From Thermoplasmata archaeon (GTDB lineage Archaea; Thermoplasmatota; Thermoplasmata; Thermoplasmatales; Thermoplasmataceae), in assembly GCA_021811505.1 (NCBI GenBank), contig JAJZOM010000135.1, positions 1-8,175 of the forward strand: a DNA stretch of 8,175 bases, in the 5' to 3' direction. This document shows, piece by piece, positions 1-6,469 of this stretch (position 1 is the first letter of the stretch; the number at the start of each line of letters is the position of its first letter). Under the pieces are notes generated by a model. That model saw only the letters and a program-made list of their open reading frames with translations. It was not told the origin of the DNA and ran no database searches. Both the position numbers and the translations under genes were made by a program.

Positions 1-25
1 CCTGGAACTGGAGAAACTACACATG
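1..25 (+). mobile_element. Fragment of a second IS4/IS1634-type transposase gene copy
   Basis: These 25 bases equal the reverse complement of 610-634, inside the transposase pseudogene on the other strand, with one mismatch (A at 19). They read in the same frame as that protein (L-E-L-E-K-L-H-M). Similarity stops abruptly after base 25, where glycosyltransferase sequence begins. This is therefore the inner edge of another copy of the same IS, in inverted orientation, truncated about 40 codons before its C-terminus. The rest would lie left of the window. A 24/25 match in frame is very unlikely by chance. Confidence 0.8.
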
Positions 26-313
26 AAGCTTATCCTCGTTGGAACGGCAAGGGTTTATCACGATTTCCTTCGTGAACAGATTTTTTCTAGAATGACTCCC
101 TTTAAATTGTACTACGCAATGCGCGGAAAAATTACATTTGAAAACAATTTAGAGGATCCAATAAAAAAACTCATGTTTTACATTTTTATACCAGTATATT
201 TTATGTATTACATGCAGTGGGCTCTGAGAATAAAAGATAAACTTGGGGGGATTCTTGCAGTGACTAGAGGGTTAACTGATGGACTGTTTCGTAGATATGT
301 TGATAGATATTAA
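26..313 (+). pseudogene. C-terminal remnant of a family-2 glycosyltransferase
   Basis: About 96 codons remain, ending at TAA. The visible protein has the C-terminal pattern of membrane-associated GT2 enzymes (rhamnosyltransferase-like): a GTARVYHDF stretch near the start, then FKLYYAMRGK, a hydrophobic segment (roughly residues 50-68, FYIFIPVYFMYYM), and a TRGLTDGLFRR tail resembling the usual RG-x-DG end. The nucleotide-binding GT-A domain (DxD region) is missing because the upstream side is replaced by an IS fragment. The ATG at 23 belongs to the transposase frame and is not a native start. Such enzymes transfer an activated sugar onto a growing surface glycan, but this remnant cannot be catalytic. 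The family call rests on motif resemblance only. Confidence 0.6.
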
Positions 314-399
314 CTATATTATGTGATCTGCTCCAGCAGAATTTGGAACATTTTTCTTCATTTCTCATCTGGGTGTCATGAAAAAGGCTTTTCTGTCTG

Positions 400-418
400 C
401 AACAGTATGATGCTGTTG
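400..418. repeat. Hairpin with 6-bp perfect stem
   Basis: CAACAG (400-405) and CTGTTG (413-418) form a perfect 6-bp stem with a 7-nt loop. A smaller 5-bp stem, TCTGC/GCAGA, lies at 327-340. Both sit in the 164-bp spacer between the glycosyltransferase stop and the transposase stop, where no gene is apparent. Function unknown. They could belong to the IS end. Confidence 0.45.
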
Positions 419-421
419 TGA

Positions 422-480
422 TAGCCGGAAAGGCAGCCGTGGTGACACTTGACTTACGAGGTCGTCATCTAGGGTGGCTA
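422..480. other. Possible compound stem-loop at the 3' side of the IS4-type transposase
   Basis: TAGCC (422-426) can pair with GGCTA (476-480). Inside this, GGTGAC (441-446) can pair with GTCATC (464-469) with one G-U pair, stacked on GAC (451-453) with GTC (461-463). A competing small hairpin is GCC/GGC at 424-434. The right arm overlaps the transposase stop codon. It is too short for a tRNA. It may be an IS terminal structure or chance pairing, and no RNA family was recognised. Confidence 0.25.
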
Positions 481-2062
481 CCCCTCGTCTCGACATACTC
501 CCGAATTCCTCGGTTTTACCACCACGAAATTCCCCCCCAAAGCCTCCAGGATATCCTTCTGCTTCCGGGTTCGCTTCAGTTTCTTTAGATTGCCGCCTGT
601 ATCCTCAACCATGTGCAGTTTCTCCAGTTCCAGGAGCATCTTTTCCAGGGAATATTTCCTGATCAGGCTTGATGATTTCATCCCCCTGATCAGCGCCGAT
701 CTCAGTATGGGGGAGATGAAGAACACAAATAGCACGCCTCGTATGGTGAATTCCTTCCTGACACGCATGGGAAACAGATTGAGATCGGTCTTGAACGTGG
801 GGAAAGTCTTCTCTATCCGGCCTCTTTCCCTGTAAAGTGAGAGGCATTCGGTGGGTGCGTATTTACCCCTGTAGACCACGAGGAATCTCCCTATCCTGTT
901 CTCAGCAGCGGATATGGCGTTGTTCTTTTCCTTCGTGACGATCTTCCCACCGTCGATCTTGTAGGTGAAATACCGAATGTATAATCCCGCAATTGTACGG
1001 ACGGTCTTTCTCACGCCCTTCCTGATCTGGAGCTTCTCAACCGCGAATCGTATCTCCGCCAGCTTGCGGTGGAAATCAAACGATTCGTCGCTCTCCCTCT
1101 TGGGATTGCGGTAGAAGTATCCCCGCAGTTCAAGATCATCCATCCGGAATCGCACCTTCCGGCAGAATATGGGCTCATTCTTGGTACGTGATGACGTTGT
1201 CGACCCTGTCAACCGTTCTCGATGTGGAGTGAAACACATTCTTCACCGCCTTCGAAACGAGGGAAGCTACGATAATGTACGAATCACTCTGCAGGATGGC
1301 AAGATTCTCATAGGAGAAGAAACCACGATCGAGGGTGATCTCCATGTCAGGTATTGCAGACCTGAGATTCTCCGCGCCTCTTTTCAGGGTAACAACATCA
1401 AGAATGCTACCGCTGTACACTTCGAAAGATATGGGCAGCCTCCTGTTCTTCTCCAGGACCATGCTGAGGTTTACCTGGTCCAGTTCTGGATGATTCTTTG
1501 CATGTCCACATTCAGGTATTTCCGCCGATAAGTCGAAGGCATCGAGGTTGTGCCATACAGGAGAGATGAGCAGGGATTGAGCTTTCCAATGAGATTCCCT
1601 GGGAACGATCTATGCAGGTCGTATGACTCGATCCCGTCGAGAAGTTCACCAATCCTCCTTGATTCCAATTCCCACTTCAAGTGATCGGGACAATGATGTG
1701 CCGTCGTATCATGTCTCCTATGAGGACAGAGGAAGGGACACAACAATCCTGGAAATAGCCATAGCGAGAATCCGCTTTACTTCCTCTCCTGTAGGATGCT
1801 TTGCCAGCAGATCCTCTAGCCCCAGTGCACTGACCACATTCGGGAGAGGAATGAACGGTCCATGGATCAGGCTTCTCCCAAGTAGTACGCTCCTGATCCT
1901 CCTGATCTCGCTGTTCTCCTTCTTTTCCACGTATTTGTACCGGTAGCTGGCGTTCTTTATCCTGCAGTTGTAGTAGGGCTTCCTCTTGCAGACGTATGTT
2001 CGGCCGCCGACGGTTTTCTCAATGGTCTGTTTCTTCGCCTTAATGATGGTATATACCACCAC
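478..2062 (-). pseudogene. IS4-superfamily (IS1634-type) transposase, multiply frameshifted
   Basis: Joining reading frames gives a near full-length DDE transposase of about 525 residues. Its N-terminal part covers roughly 2062-1721, a short piece in another frame covers about 1721-1700 (IGDMIRRHI), and a third frame covers about 1700-1530 (LESRRIGELLDGIESYD). The next segment is about 1530-1185 (QVNLSMVLEKNRRLP, FEVYSGSILDVVTL, and LDRGFFSYENL with the second Asp at 1328-1330). The last, in a fourth frame switch, runs from about 1185 to the TAG at 478-480. The IS4-family signature Y-x2-R-x3-E-x6-K is perfect at 790-834. The first catalytic motif, normally YDxTS, reads YGTTS (Gly codon 1552-1554). 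No native start is certain: GTG at 2060-2062 or 2057-2059 fits the first plausible residues. The broken frames mean it cannot move itself. The 2063-2285 stretch upstream contains no gene I can support. Confidence 0.88.
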
Positions 2063-2285
2063 TACTAGGAAAAAATTTCTCTTCTCCTTGAACCTGTATT
2101 TCAGCGATAAATCAAAAAATAATGGTGGTAAAAGAACAGGAGTTAAGACCCTCATCGCTACTTTGACAATTATGAAATGAATTGTAAATATATCGCACAT
2201 GGCCCCGCCAAGAGAGATGAAATTCATTGGAAACAGAGTAGGTTCATGATGCCATATCAATGGCAACCGGCCTGACTTGGTAACC

Positions 2286-2293
2286 TTTAATTA
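2286..2293 (+). promoter_or_regulatory. Archaeal TATA-like box of the aminotransferase gene
   Basis: TTTAATTA is centred about 25 nt before the ATG at 2315. There is no Shine-Dalgarno sequence in the intervening bases. This spacing fits TBP/TFB-directed transcription starting at or next to the start codon, giving a leaderless mRNA. Confidence 0.6.
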
Positions 2294-2314
2294 TCCCGCA
2301 TTGCTTAGCGACCG

Positions 2315-3442
2315 ATGATAGATTTCAATGTTCCTTTCTTAAGCGGCCGTGAAATGGTTTACATTCAGGAGGTTATAAATTCGAAAAAATTTGCTGGTGA
2401 TGGCCAATTTAATAAAAAGGATGAAAATCTCCTCAGTGACCTTACAGGTGCTAGGAAAACCAGCCTTACATCTTCGGGGACGCAGGCACTTGAAATGGCT
2501 GCTTTACTGCTTGGAATTGAAAGGGGTGACGAAGTTATTATGCCAAGCTTTACGTTTTCCTCCACTGCCAACGCCTTTCTACTCATGGGAGCCAAAATAA
2601 AATTCATAGATATTAAGCCTGATACAATGAACATGGATGAAGACCTTATAGAAGATGCAATAACAGATAGAACCAGAGCAATAGTACCCGTGCACTATGC
2701 TGGAATTGCCTGCGATATGGATAAAATTAACAAAATAGCAAATAATCATGGTATCGACGTTTTCGAGGATGCTGCTCAGTGTATTCAATCATATTACAGA
2801 GGGAGGGCTCTTGGAACACTTGGTAATCTTGGGATATATAGTTTTCATGAAACTAAGAATATTCAATGTGGAGAAGGTGGTGCCATAATATTAAACGATC
2901 TGAAATATGCTGAAAGGTCCAATATACTGATGGAAAAAGGAACTAACAGGATAAAATTCATAAATGGTGAAATCGACCATTACACTTGGGTTGATGTTGG
3001 GTCAAGTTACCTTATGAATGAAATCAGTGCTGGATTCCTATATGCCCAATTGCAAGAAGTAAGAAGAGTTACAAAAAGAAGAAGAGAATTATGGAATTTG
3101 TGCCTGGAAAGTCTAAGAGATATTGACGGAGTTGAACTTCCTTTTGTTCCTCGTTATGCTGAGGGTAATGGCCATATTTTCTTCATAAAGCTGAAAGATG
3201 ATATAGTTTCAAAACAACTCAGACTTTTTTTAAAGGATAAAGGAATCGATGCAAGAACACATTTTGTTCCACTTCATTCATCTCCTTACGGAAAAGATAA
3301 AACGGAATTCGTGGGTCATGATAACTACACGACAAATGAATCTAAGCGGCTCCTTAGACTCCCAATGCATTACTACCTGTCAGATGATGACGTAAAATCA
3401 GTATGCAGTAAGATTAGGGAATTCATGAGAGACAACCATTAA
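2315..3442 (+). CDS. wecE: dTDP-4-amino-4,6-dideoxygalactose transaminase (WecE/RffA-type, DegT/DnrJ/EryC1/StrS family)
   Basis: The 375-residue protein matches the length and order of motifs of WecE (E. coli enzyme 376 aa). It is a PLP-dependent, cytoplasmic sugar aminotransferase that would move an amino group from glutamate to C4 of dTDP-4-keto-6-deoxyglucose, giving dTDP-Fuc4N. Visible landmarks are PFLSGREMVY at the start, TSSGTQALEMAALLL (52-66), GDEVIMPSFTFSSTANAF (71-88), PDTMNMDE (102-109), PVHYAGIACDMD (125-136) and EDAAQ (151-155; Asp152 faces the pyridine nitrogen in the family). They continue with SFHETKN (176-182; Lys181 is the PLP Schiff-base lysine), GEGG (187-190), EKGTNR, GSSYLMNE, FVPLHSSPYG and ESKRLLRLP near the C-terminus. 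No frame disruption is seen. The ATG at 2315 is chosen because alignment begins there and the TATA box sits 25 nt upstream. It is convergent with rmlA, sharing a TTAA at the two stop codons. The product is probably a surface-glycan precursor. A different 4-keto sugar substrate is possible within the family, but similarity to WecE is unusually strong. Confidence 0.95.
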   Translation: MIDFNVPFLSGREMVYIQEVINSKKFAGDGQFNKKDENLLSDLTGARKTSLTSSGTQALEMAALLLGIERGDEVIMPSFTFSSTANAFLLMGAKIKFIDIKPDTMNMDEDLIEDAITDRTRAIVPVHYAGIACDMDKINKIANNHGIDVFEDAAQCIQSYYRGRALGTLGNLGIYSFHETKNIQCGEGGAIILNDLKYAERSNILMEKGTNRIKFINGEIDHYTWVDVGSSYLMNEISAGFLYAQLQEVRRVTKRRRELWNLCLESLRDIDGVELPFVPRYAEGNGHIFFIKLKDDIVSKQLRLFLKDKGIDARTHFVPLHSSPYGKDKTEFVGHDNYTTNESKRLLRLPMHYYLSDDDVKSVCSKIREFMRDNH

Positions 3443-4152
3443 AACTCTTTAGAATGCATTCTCCTAATCTCCTGGGCCCTAAACAGTGATTCAAAGGTTC
3501 CTGCATCGATCCATTGATCATCAATAACCCTAAAACTCAGTTCCCCTTTTCTTATCAGTAACCTGTTGACATCTGTTATTTCTAATTCATTTCTCTCAGA
3601 GGGTTTAACCTCATCAATCATATCAAAGATTTCTGATCTGTACTGATATATCCCAGTAACTGCCAAATTTGACACGAAAGACTTCGGCTTTTCGATGATG
3701 TCAACTAACTCCTCACCTTCAATTCTTGCCACTCCAAACCGATATGGGTCACTTACCTCTTTCAAGAACACCTTCCCTATTTTATTTAATGGCTGGGTCG
3801 AAAAATTCAACCTGTTGAAAAAAATATTGTCTCCAAGGATTACAGTGACATCTTCCCCATTTACGAAATCCCTCGCCTTGTTTAAGGCATCAGCTATTCC
3901 TAACGCTTTATCCTGTAATGCGTAAGTGAATCTCGCTCCAAAATCTGGTCCTGATCCAAGAAGTTGCAAAAAATCTCCAGCCCTTCGCTTATCTGTAACT
4001 ATAAGTATACTCCTTATTCCACTTTCTACCAAAGTTGAAATTGGGTAGAATATCATTGGTTTGTCATATATGGGAAGAAGATGCTTATTAACAACCTTTG
4101 TAAGAGGGCTCAACCTTGAGCCGGTTCCACCTGCAAGTATAATCCCTTTCGT
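3439..4152 (-). CDS. rmlA: Glucose-1-phosphate thymidylyltransferase (RmlA/RfbA-type), with ACG at the expected start codon
   Basis: It catalyses dTTP + glucose-1-phosphate to dTDP-glucose + PPi, the first step towards the dTDP-sugar used by WecE. From the expected start there are 237 residues, the short form common in archaea and lacking the extra C-terminal helices of the ~290-aa bacterial enzymes. Motifs, counted from codon 4152-4150, are GGTGSRLSPLTK (8-19, nucleotide-binding loop), NKHLLPIYDKPM (22-33, with the conserved Lys at 23), GDN (107-109, metal-binding Asp108), DPYRFGV, EKPK (154-157), VTGIY, EITD (191-194) and WIDAGT (214-219). The family start Met-Lys-Gly-Ile-Ile is here ACG-AAA-GGG-ATT-ATA, and no ATG, GTG or TTG occurs in frame between the upstream stop and the GGTGSR loop. 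The first TTG (4111-4113) would delete that loop. The gene either lost its start by one T-to-C change, uses ACG or the preceding ATT, or there is a base error. The body is otherwise intact. Confidence 0.88.
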   Translation of the reverse strand, partial: TKGIILAGGTGSRLSPLTKVVNKHLLPIYDKPMIFYPISTLVESGIRSILIVTDKRRAGDFLQLLGSGPDFGARFTYALQDKALGIADALNKARDFVNGEDVTVILGDNIFFNRLNFSTQPLNKIGKVFLKEVSDPYRFGVARIEGEELVDIIEKPKSFVSNLAVTGIYQYRSEIFDMIDEVKPSERNELEITDVNRLLIRKGELSFRVIDDQWIDAGTFESLFRAQEIRRMHSKEF

Positions 4153-4174
4153 AATATTAAATTCAAGGAGCTTA

Positions 4175-4182
4175 CTTAAATT
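4175..4182 (-). promoter_or_regulatory. Archaeal TATA-like box of rmlA
   Basis: On the minus strand AATTTAAG lies at 4182-4175, with its TTTAAG core centred about 25 nt before base 4152. That is the same spacing as the wecE promoter. It supports 4152 as the original transcription and translation start of a leaderless mRNA, and hence the view that ACG replaced an ATG. An A-rich run (4187-4183) precedes it, a possible BRE-like context. Confidence 0.5.
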
Positions 4183-4270
4183 TTTGCTGTGGCACTTGTT
4201 TCTATAAAAGGTTATTTTTCGGCTCCACTACACTCTTTTCTTGGTCACAAATGAAATTCAATCATGCAAT

Positions 4271-4285
4271 ATGAAATCATTTCAT
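4271..4285. repeat. Palindrome with 7-bp arms
   Basis: ATGAAAT and ATTTCAT flank a single C, making a perfect 7+7 inverted repeat. ATGAAAT also occurs at 4251-4257. It lies about 120 bp upstream of rmlA, so it might be an operator, but short AT-rich palindromes arise easily by chance. Nothing else is seen in 4190-4398. Confidence 0.3.
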
Positions 4286-4398
4286 TGTCACTTCCGTTCA
4301 CAAGCACACGTCTTATCATAAATTTACCTTATGGTATATCTTCAGGAAAGTCATGTGCTATTTTTTTGCGTTTCACCCCCCATTATACCAATCGTCGA

Positions 4399-4473
4399 TG
4401 TGTGGGGCTATAATCGCCGGTCATGATTTGTGCACAAACGCCGGTGTAAAATTGACACATTCCATAAATGCTT
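4399..4473. mobile_element. Terminal region of an IS21-family element
   Basis: Just beyond the istB stop lie the sequence types typical of IS21 ends: TTGTGCACAAA, and on the minus strand TGTCAATTTTACACCGG. CGCCGGT is repeated directly at 4415-4421 and 4439-4445, a 24-bp period. IS21-family ends normally carry such multiple terminal repeats and begin with TG. The outer edge is probably one of the TG dinucleotides at 4399 or 4401, but the exact boundary is not certain because the other end is not in the window. Confidence 0.55.
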
Positions 4474-4669
4474 TCACTCACTCTTTTCACCCATTTTCTC
4501 GGTGGGAAGGGAATTGCGTTTTCTTTCCCTCAGCCTGTAAGAATCTCCTCTGATGTTGATCGCTGCACAGTGGTGCATTATCCTGTCCAGAATTGAGAGA
4601 AACGCCTATATTAGATTAACGGGTGATCAAGGCGGAGTTAACGTTGTACCACTCGCCAGGCGGCCGGAA
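4474..4669 (-). pseudogene. istB: IstB-like ATPase (IS21 helper protein), C-terminal remnant
   Basis: Two minus-strand frames join into the typical IstB C-terminus. The first is RPPGEWYNVNSALIT, about 4666-4622, matching the NRPxxEW region. It is followed after a frameshift near 4606-4620 by AFLSILDRIMHHC and AINIRGDSYRLRERKR (4605-4514), ending at TGA 4474-4476. The LDR-x-hhH-H-x6-I-x-G-x-SYRLRE pattern is diagnostic of IstB (DnaA-like AAA+ ATPase that assists the IstA transposase). The Walker A and B domains are absent. Sequence upstream of 4669 is replaced by the IS110-family pseudogene, so the gene was broken there. It was not recognisable as one open frame. Confidence 0.82.
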
Positions 4670-4673
4670 TAAC

Positions 4674-5886
4674 TCACTCCACGGGAAGCGATCCTCTCTT
4701 CCCACTGCCGGGTTTCCTTTCCCTGTAGTGTTTTCCGTTCTTCATCATGCTGTATACAAGGAAGAGAAGACGCTTTGCAACAACCACGTGGGCCTCCGTT
4801 TTCGATTTCTTCTTCCCGATCTCTCTTGTGAAGAGGTCATAGAACTCCTTGTTCCTGTGCGTTACCAGTGGTACTGCACTCTCATATGCGGCATTGCTCA
4901 GGTATCTGTTCCTTGTCCTGGTTATTCCCACGGGATATGATTTCCCACCGGAACCGGTCATGTCGGGAAACTTACCGCCGTATGACTGCAGCTTTGTGGC
5001 AGACGCGAACTGCTTGATGTCTTCTATCTCTGAAATGATGCCGGTTACATTCACGCAGCCTATGTCTCTCATTTCCGTGAGGTTGTTCACGTCACGGTTG
5101 TCCGAAGACCTGGATTCTATCCCCTCTCGACCATCCTGATCTAGGAGATCTCATTCATGAGCCTTCTTGAGTTGGTTCGCATCCTGAATGCGTACACACC
5201 ATGGGGATCAGGTATGCCTATGGTGTTTTTCGTCGCAGCTACAAGCATCTCAGAATTCTCCATGCTATAGTGGTTCCTCCCTGCCTTGTGCATGAGTTTC
5301 AGTATGGATCCGGTATCCGTTGTCGCAATGATTCCGGATGTGGAATATTCCTCCAGCACTGCAAGGCCAGCAGCTAAATCCAATGCCAGGACATTGGTGA
5401 ACTCATGGAATACCGCTGCCAGATCCCCGAGGATGCGGTTCTTGATCCTTGTAACGTTCTTGAGGACGTGTCCCGTTCCCTCGTTATCTCAGACAGTGGA
5501 TTCCTTTCATGCCCGTGACTTTCCATGCTTTTACGGTCAAGCCATGGAGTTGCCGTGAGCACATGGACATCCTCCCTGTCAGACTTCTCCGTACCAAGGT
5601 TCATGACCTTTCTCAGGTACACTGTATTACGTGCATCGACCATCTGGACCAGGCCTAAAAACCCATTGCTTCCGAGAAAATATTTCACGGGGACGTGAAA
5701 GTTCCCCGTTGGATTCATGAATATTCCCTCTATGTGGTTGCTGTTACTCTCTTATATCTTCCGTATTTTCTGCTGCAGGAATTCGAAGCCCTCCCTAGTG
5801 TTCCAAATTCTTCCATGCCACAGTATGTTCTGTCTTTCGTTCTGTATCTCGGCGTAATGCATCTCCCCATGTGTGTCTATTCCCAT
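4674..5886 (-). pseudogene. IS110-family transposase, copy 1 (decayed)
   Basis: Frames join into a complete DEDD transposase. The N-terminus is MGIDTHGEMHYAEI from ATG 5884-5886, with the first catalytic Asp in GID. An in-frame TAA follows at 5752-5754. The same frame resumes with PTGNFHVPVKYFL and KSDREDVHVL (third and fourth acidic positions). After a frameshift near 5465 come TRIKNRILGDLAAVF and LEEYSTSG, then a TAG at 5141-5143. A further frameshift near the G-run about 5121-5125 leads to the Transposase_20 domain (DIGCVNVTGIISEIEDI, SYGGKFPDMTGSGGK with the nucleophile-like Ser in SGGK, and RTRNRYLSNAAYE), ending at TGA 4674-4676. The glutamate of the family motif ESTGN/EATGN is missing: it reads NPTGN. 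It is inactive and abuts istB almost directly at its 3' end, suggesting insertion into, or a deletion joining it to, the IS21 element. Confidence 0.88.
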
Positions 5887-6093
5887 CGATAGAATTTATA
5901 CCACTACCTGCCCATATCTGTGATAAGGGATCAACGGATCCAAGGCGCATACACCTATTACTCCTCCATTGAGGAGAGAGTGCCAATCGGCGAATTGAAT
6001 CGGGGAAGATTCAGTACATAGCCATTGAGGGCAGTTTCTGACAACTCCCCTCCCTCTATCCGGATTCAGGCGATCCTGAATCACATCTGGATA
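5887..6093 (-). ncRNA. Hairpin-rich 5' noncoding region of IS110 copy 1, candidate bridge-RNA relic
   Basis: Three hairpins lie in a row just upstream of the transposase start. The first is CTCCTC/GAGGAG at 5961-5976 (6-bp perfect, 4-nt loop). The second is a 10-bp stem with one mismatch at 6027-6036 with 6043-6052. The third is a perfect 8-bp stem at 6063-6070 with 6075-6082, enclosed by an outer TATCC/GGATA stem (6057-6061 with 6089-6093). IS110-group elements are known to encode a structured bridge RNA of about 180 nt upstream of the transposase gene, with loops that choose target and donor. The position and size fit, but guide loops were not matched to any target, so this is inference. 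No protein-coding frame is convincing here. Confidence 0.35.
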
Positions 6094-6108
6094 TAGGTTA
6101 ATCTTGTA

Positions 6109-6237
6109 GAGAACTCAGTACAGAGGGAGAACAGCAACATGAAAGTTGAGTACCTGCAGAAGAACAGGCCAGAGGTCTTCCAGTGAGAGGTACAGCTGTC
6201 CAGAAAAGAGGAGACCGAACTGAGGAGTGATAAAAAT
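6109..6237 (+). pseudogene. Unidentified coding-like fragment with an internal stop
   Basis: One frame reads protein-like across this stretch: VENSVQRENSNMKVEYLQKN then RPEVFQ, a TGA at 6184-6186, then EVQLSRKEETELRSDKN and TAG at 6235-6237. The charged, helix-like composition suggests the tail of a broken gene, perhaps another transposase. No family was recognised. ATG 6139-6141 could start a 15-codon peptide, but I have no evidence it is used. Confidence 0.2.
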
Positions 6238-6308
6238 TAGCTACTCCAGCTACTTTCTATTTATGTATTAATTCAACAGGTATGTAAAATCCCAGGTCAG
6301 CCCTTCTC

Positions 6309-6440
6309 TTACACGTTGAGTACCTCCTCCATTATGAACATATCCTGTGAAACCGGGCAGTATCTCTCATCTCCACCTTTTCGCATACAGGTATCAGCGT
6401 TCTGGACGCAATCTGACGATACAGCGAAGATGGATAATGG
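6309..6440 (-). pseudogene. Possible short C-terminal gene fragment
   Basis: On the minus strand one frame reads CMRKGGDERYCPVSQDMF followed by IMEEVLNV and TAA at 6309-6311. It has no plausible start, and the upstream side merges into the IS110 copy 2 end. It may be a real gene tail cut by the insertion, or random sequence. The remainder of 6238-6469 holds nothing else I can identify. Confidence 0.15.
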
Positions 6441-6469
6441 CGCTCACAGCAAAGAGTTCCTGGACCGAA

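Noticed and set aside
422..480. tRNA-like gene in the hairpin-rich spacer
   Set aside because: The foldable stretch is only 59 nt, lacks TΨC-arm sequence and has no cloverleaf.
514..2132. Inverted GGTGGTAAAA sequences (about 516-525 on the minus strand and 2122-2131 on the plus strand) as terminal repeats of the IS4-type element
   Set aside because: The left one lies inside the transposase coding region and matching does not extend, so it is not a convincing IS terminus.
1718..2266. Longer minus-strand frame extending upstream of the IS4-type transposase to an ATG at 2266
   Set aside because: Residues before about 2062 do not look like transposase and overlap the presumed IS end. The ATG is probably an accidental in-frame codon.
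3439..4113. rmlA starting at TTG 4111-4113
   Set aside because: That start would delete the GGTGSR nucleotide-binding loop, which is encoded in frame just upstream and is essential in the family.
6145..6325. 11-bp direct repeat GTTGAGTACCT (6145-6155 and 6315-6325)
   Set aside because: Several 11-base repeats are expected by chance in 8 kb, the flanks do not match, and no element fits between them as a target duplication.
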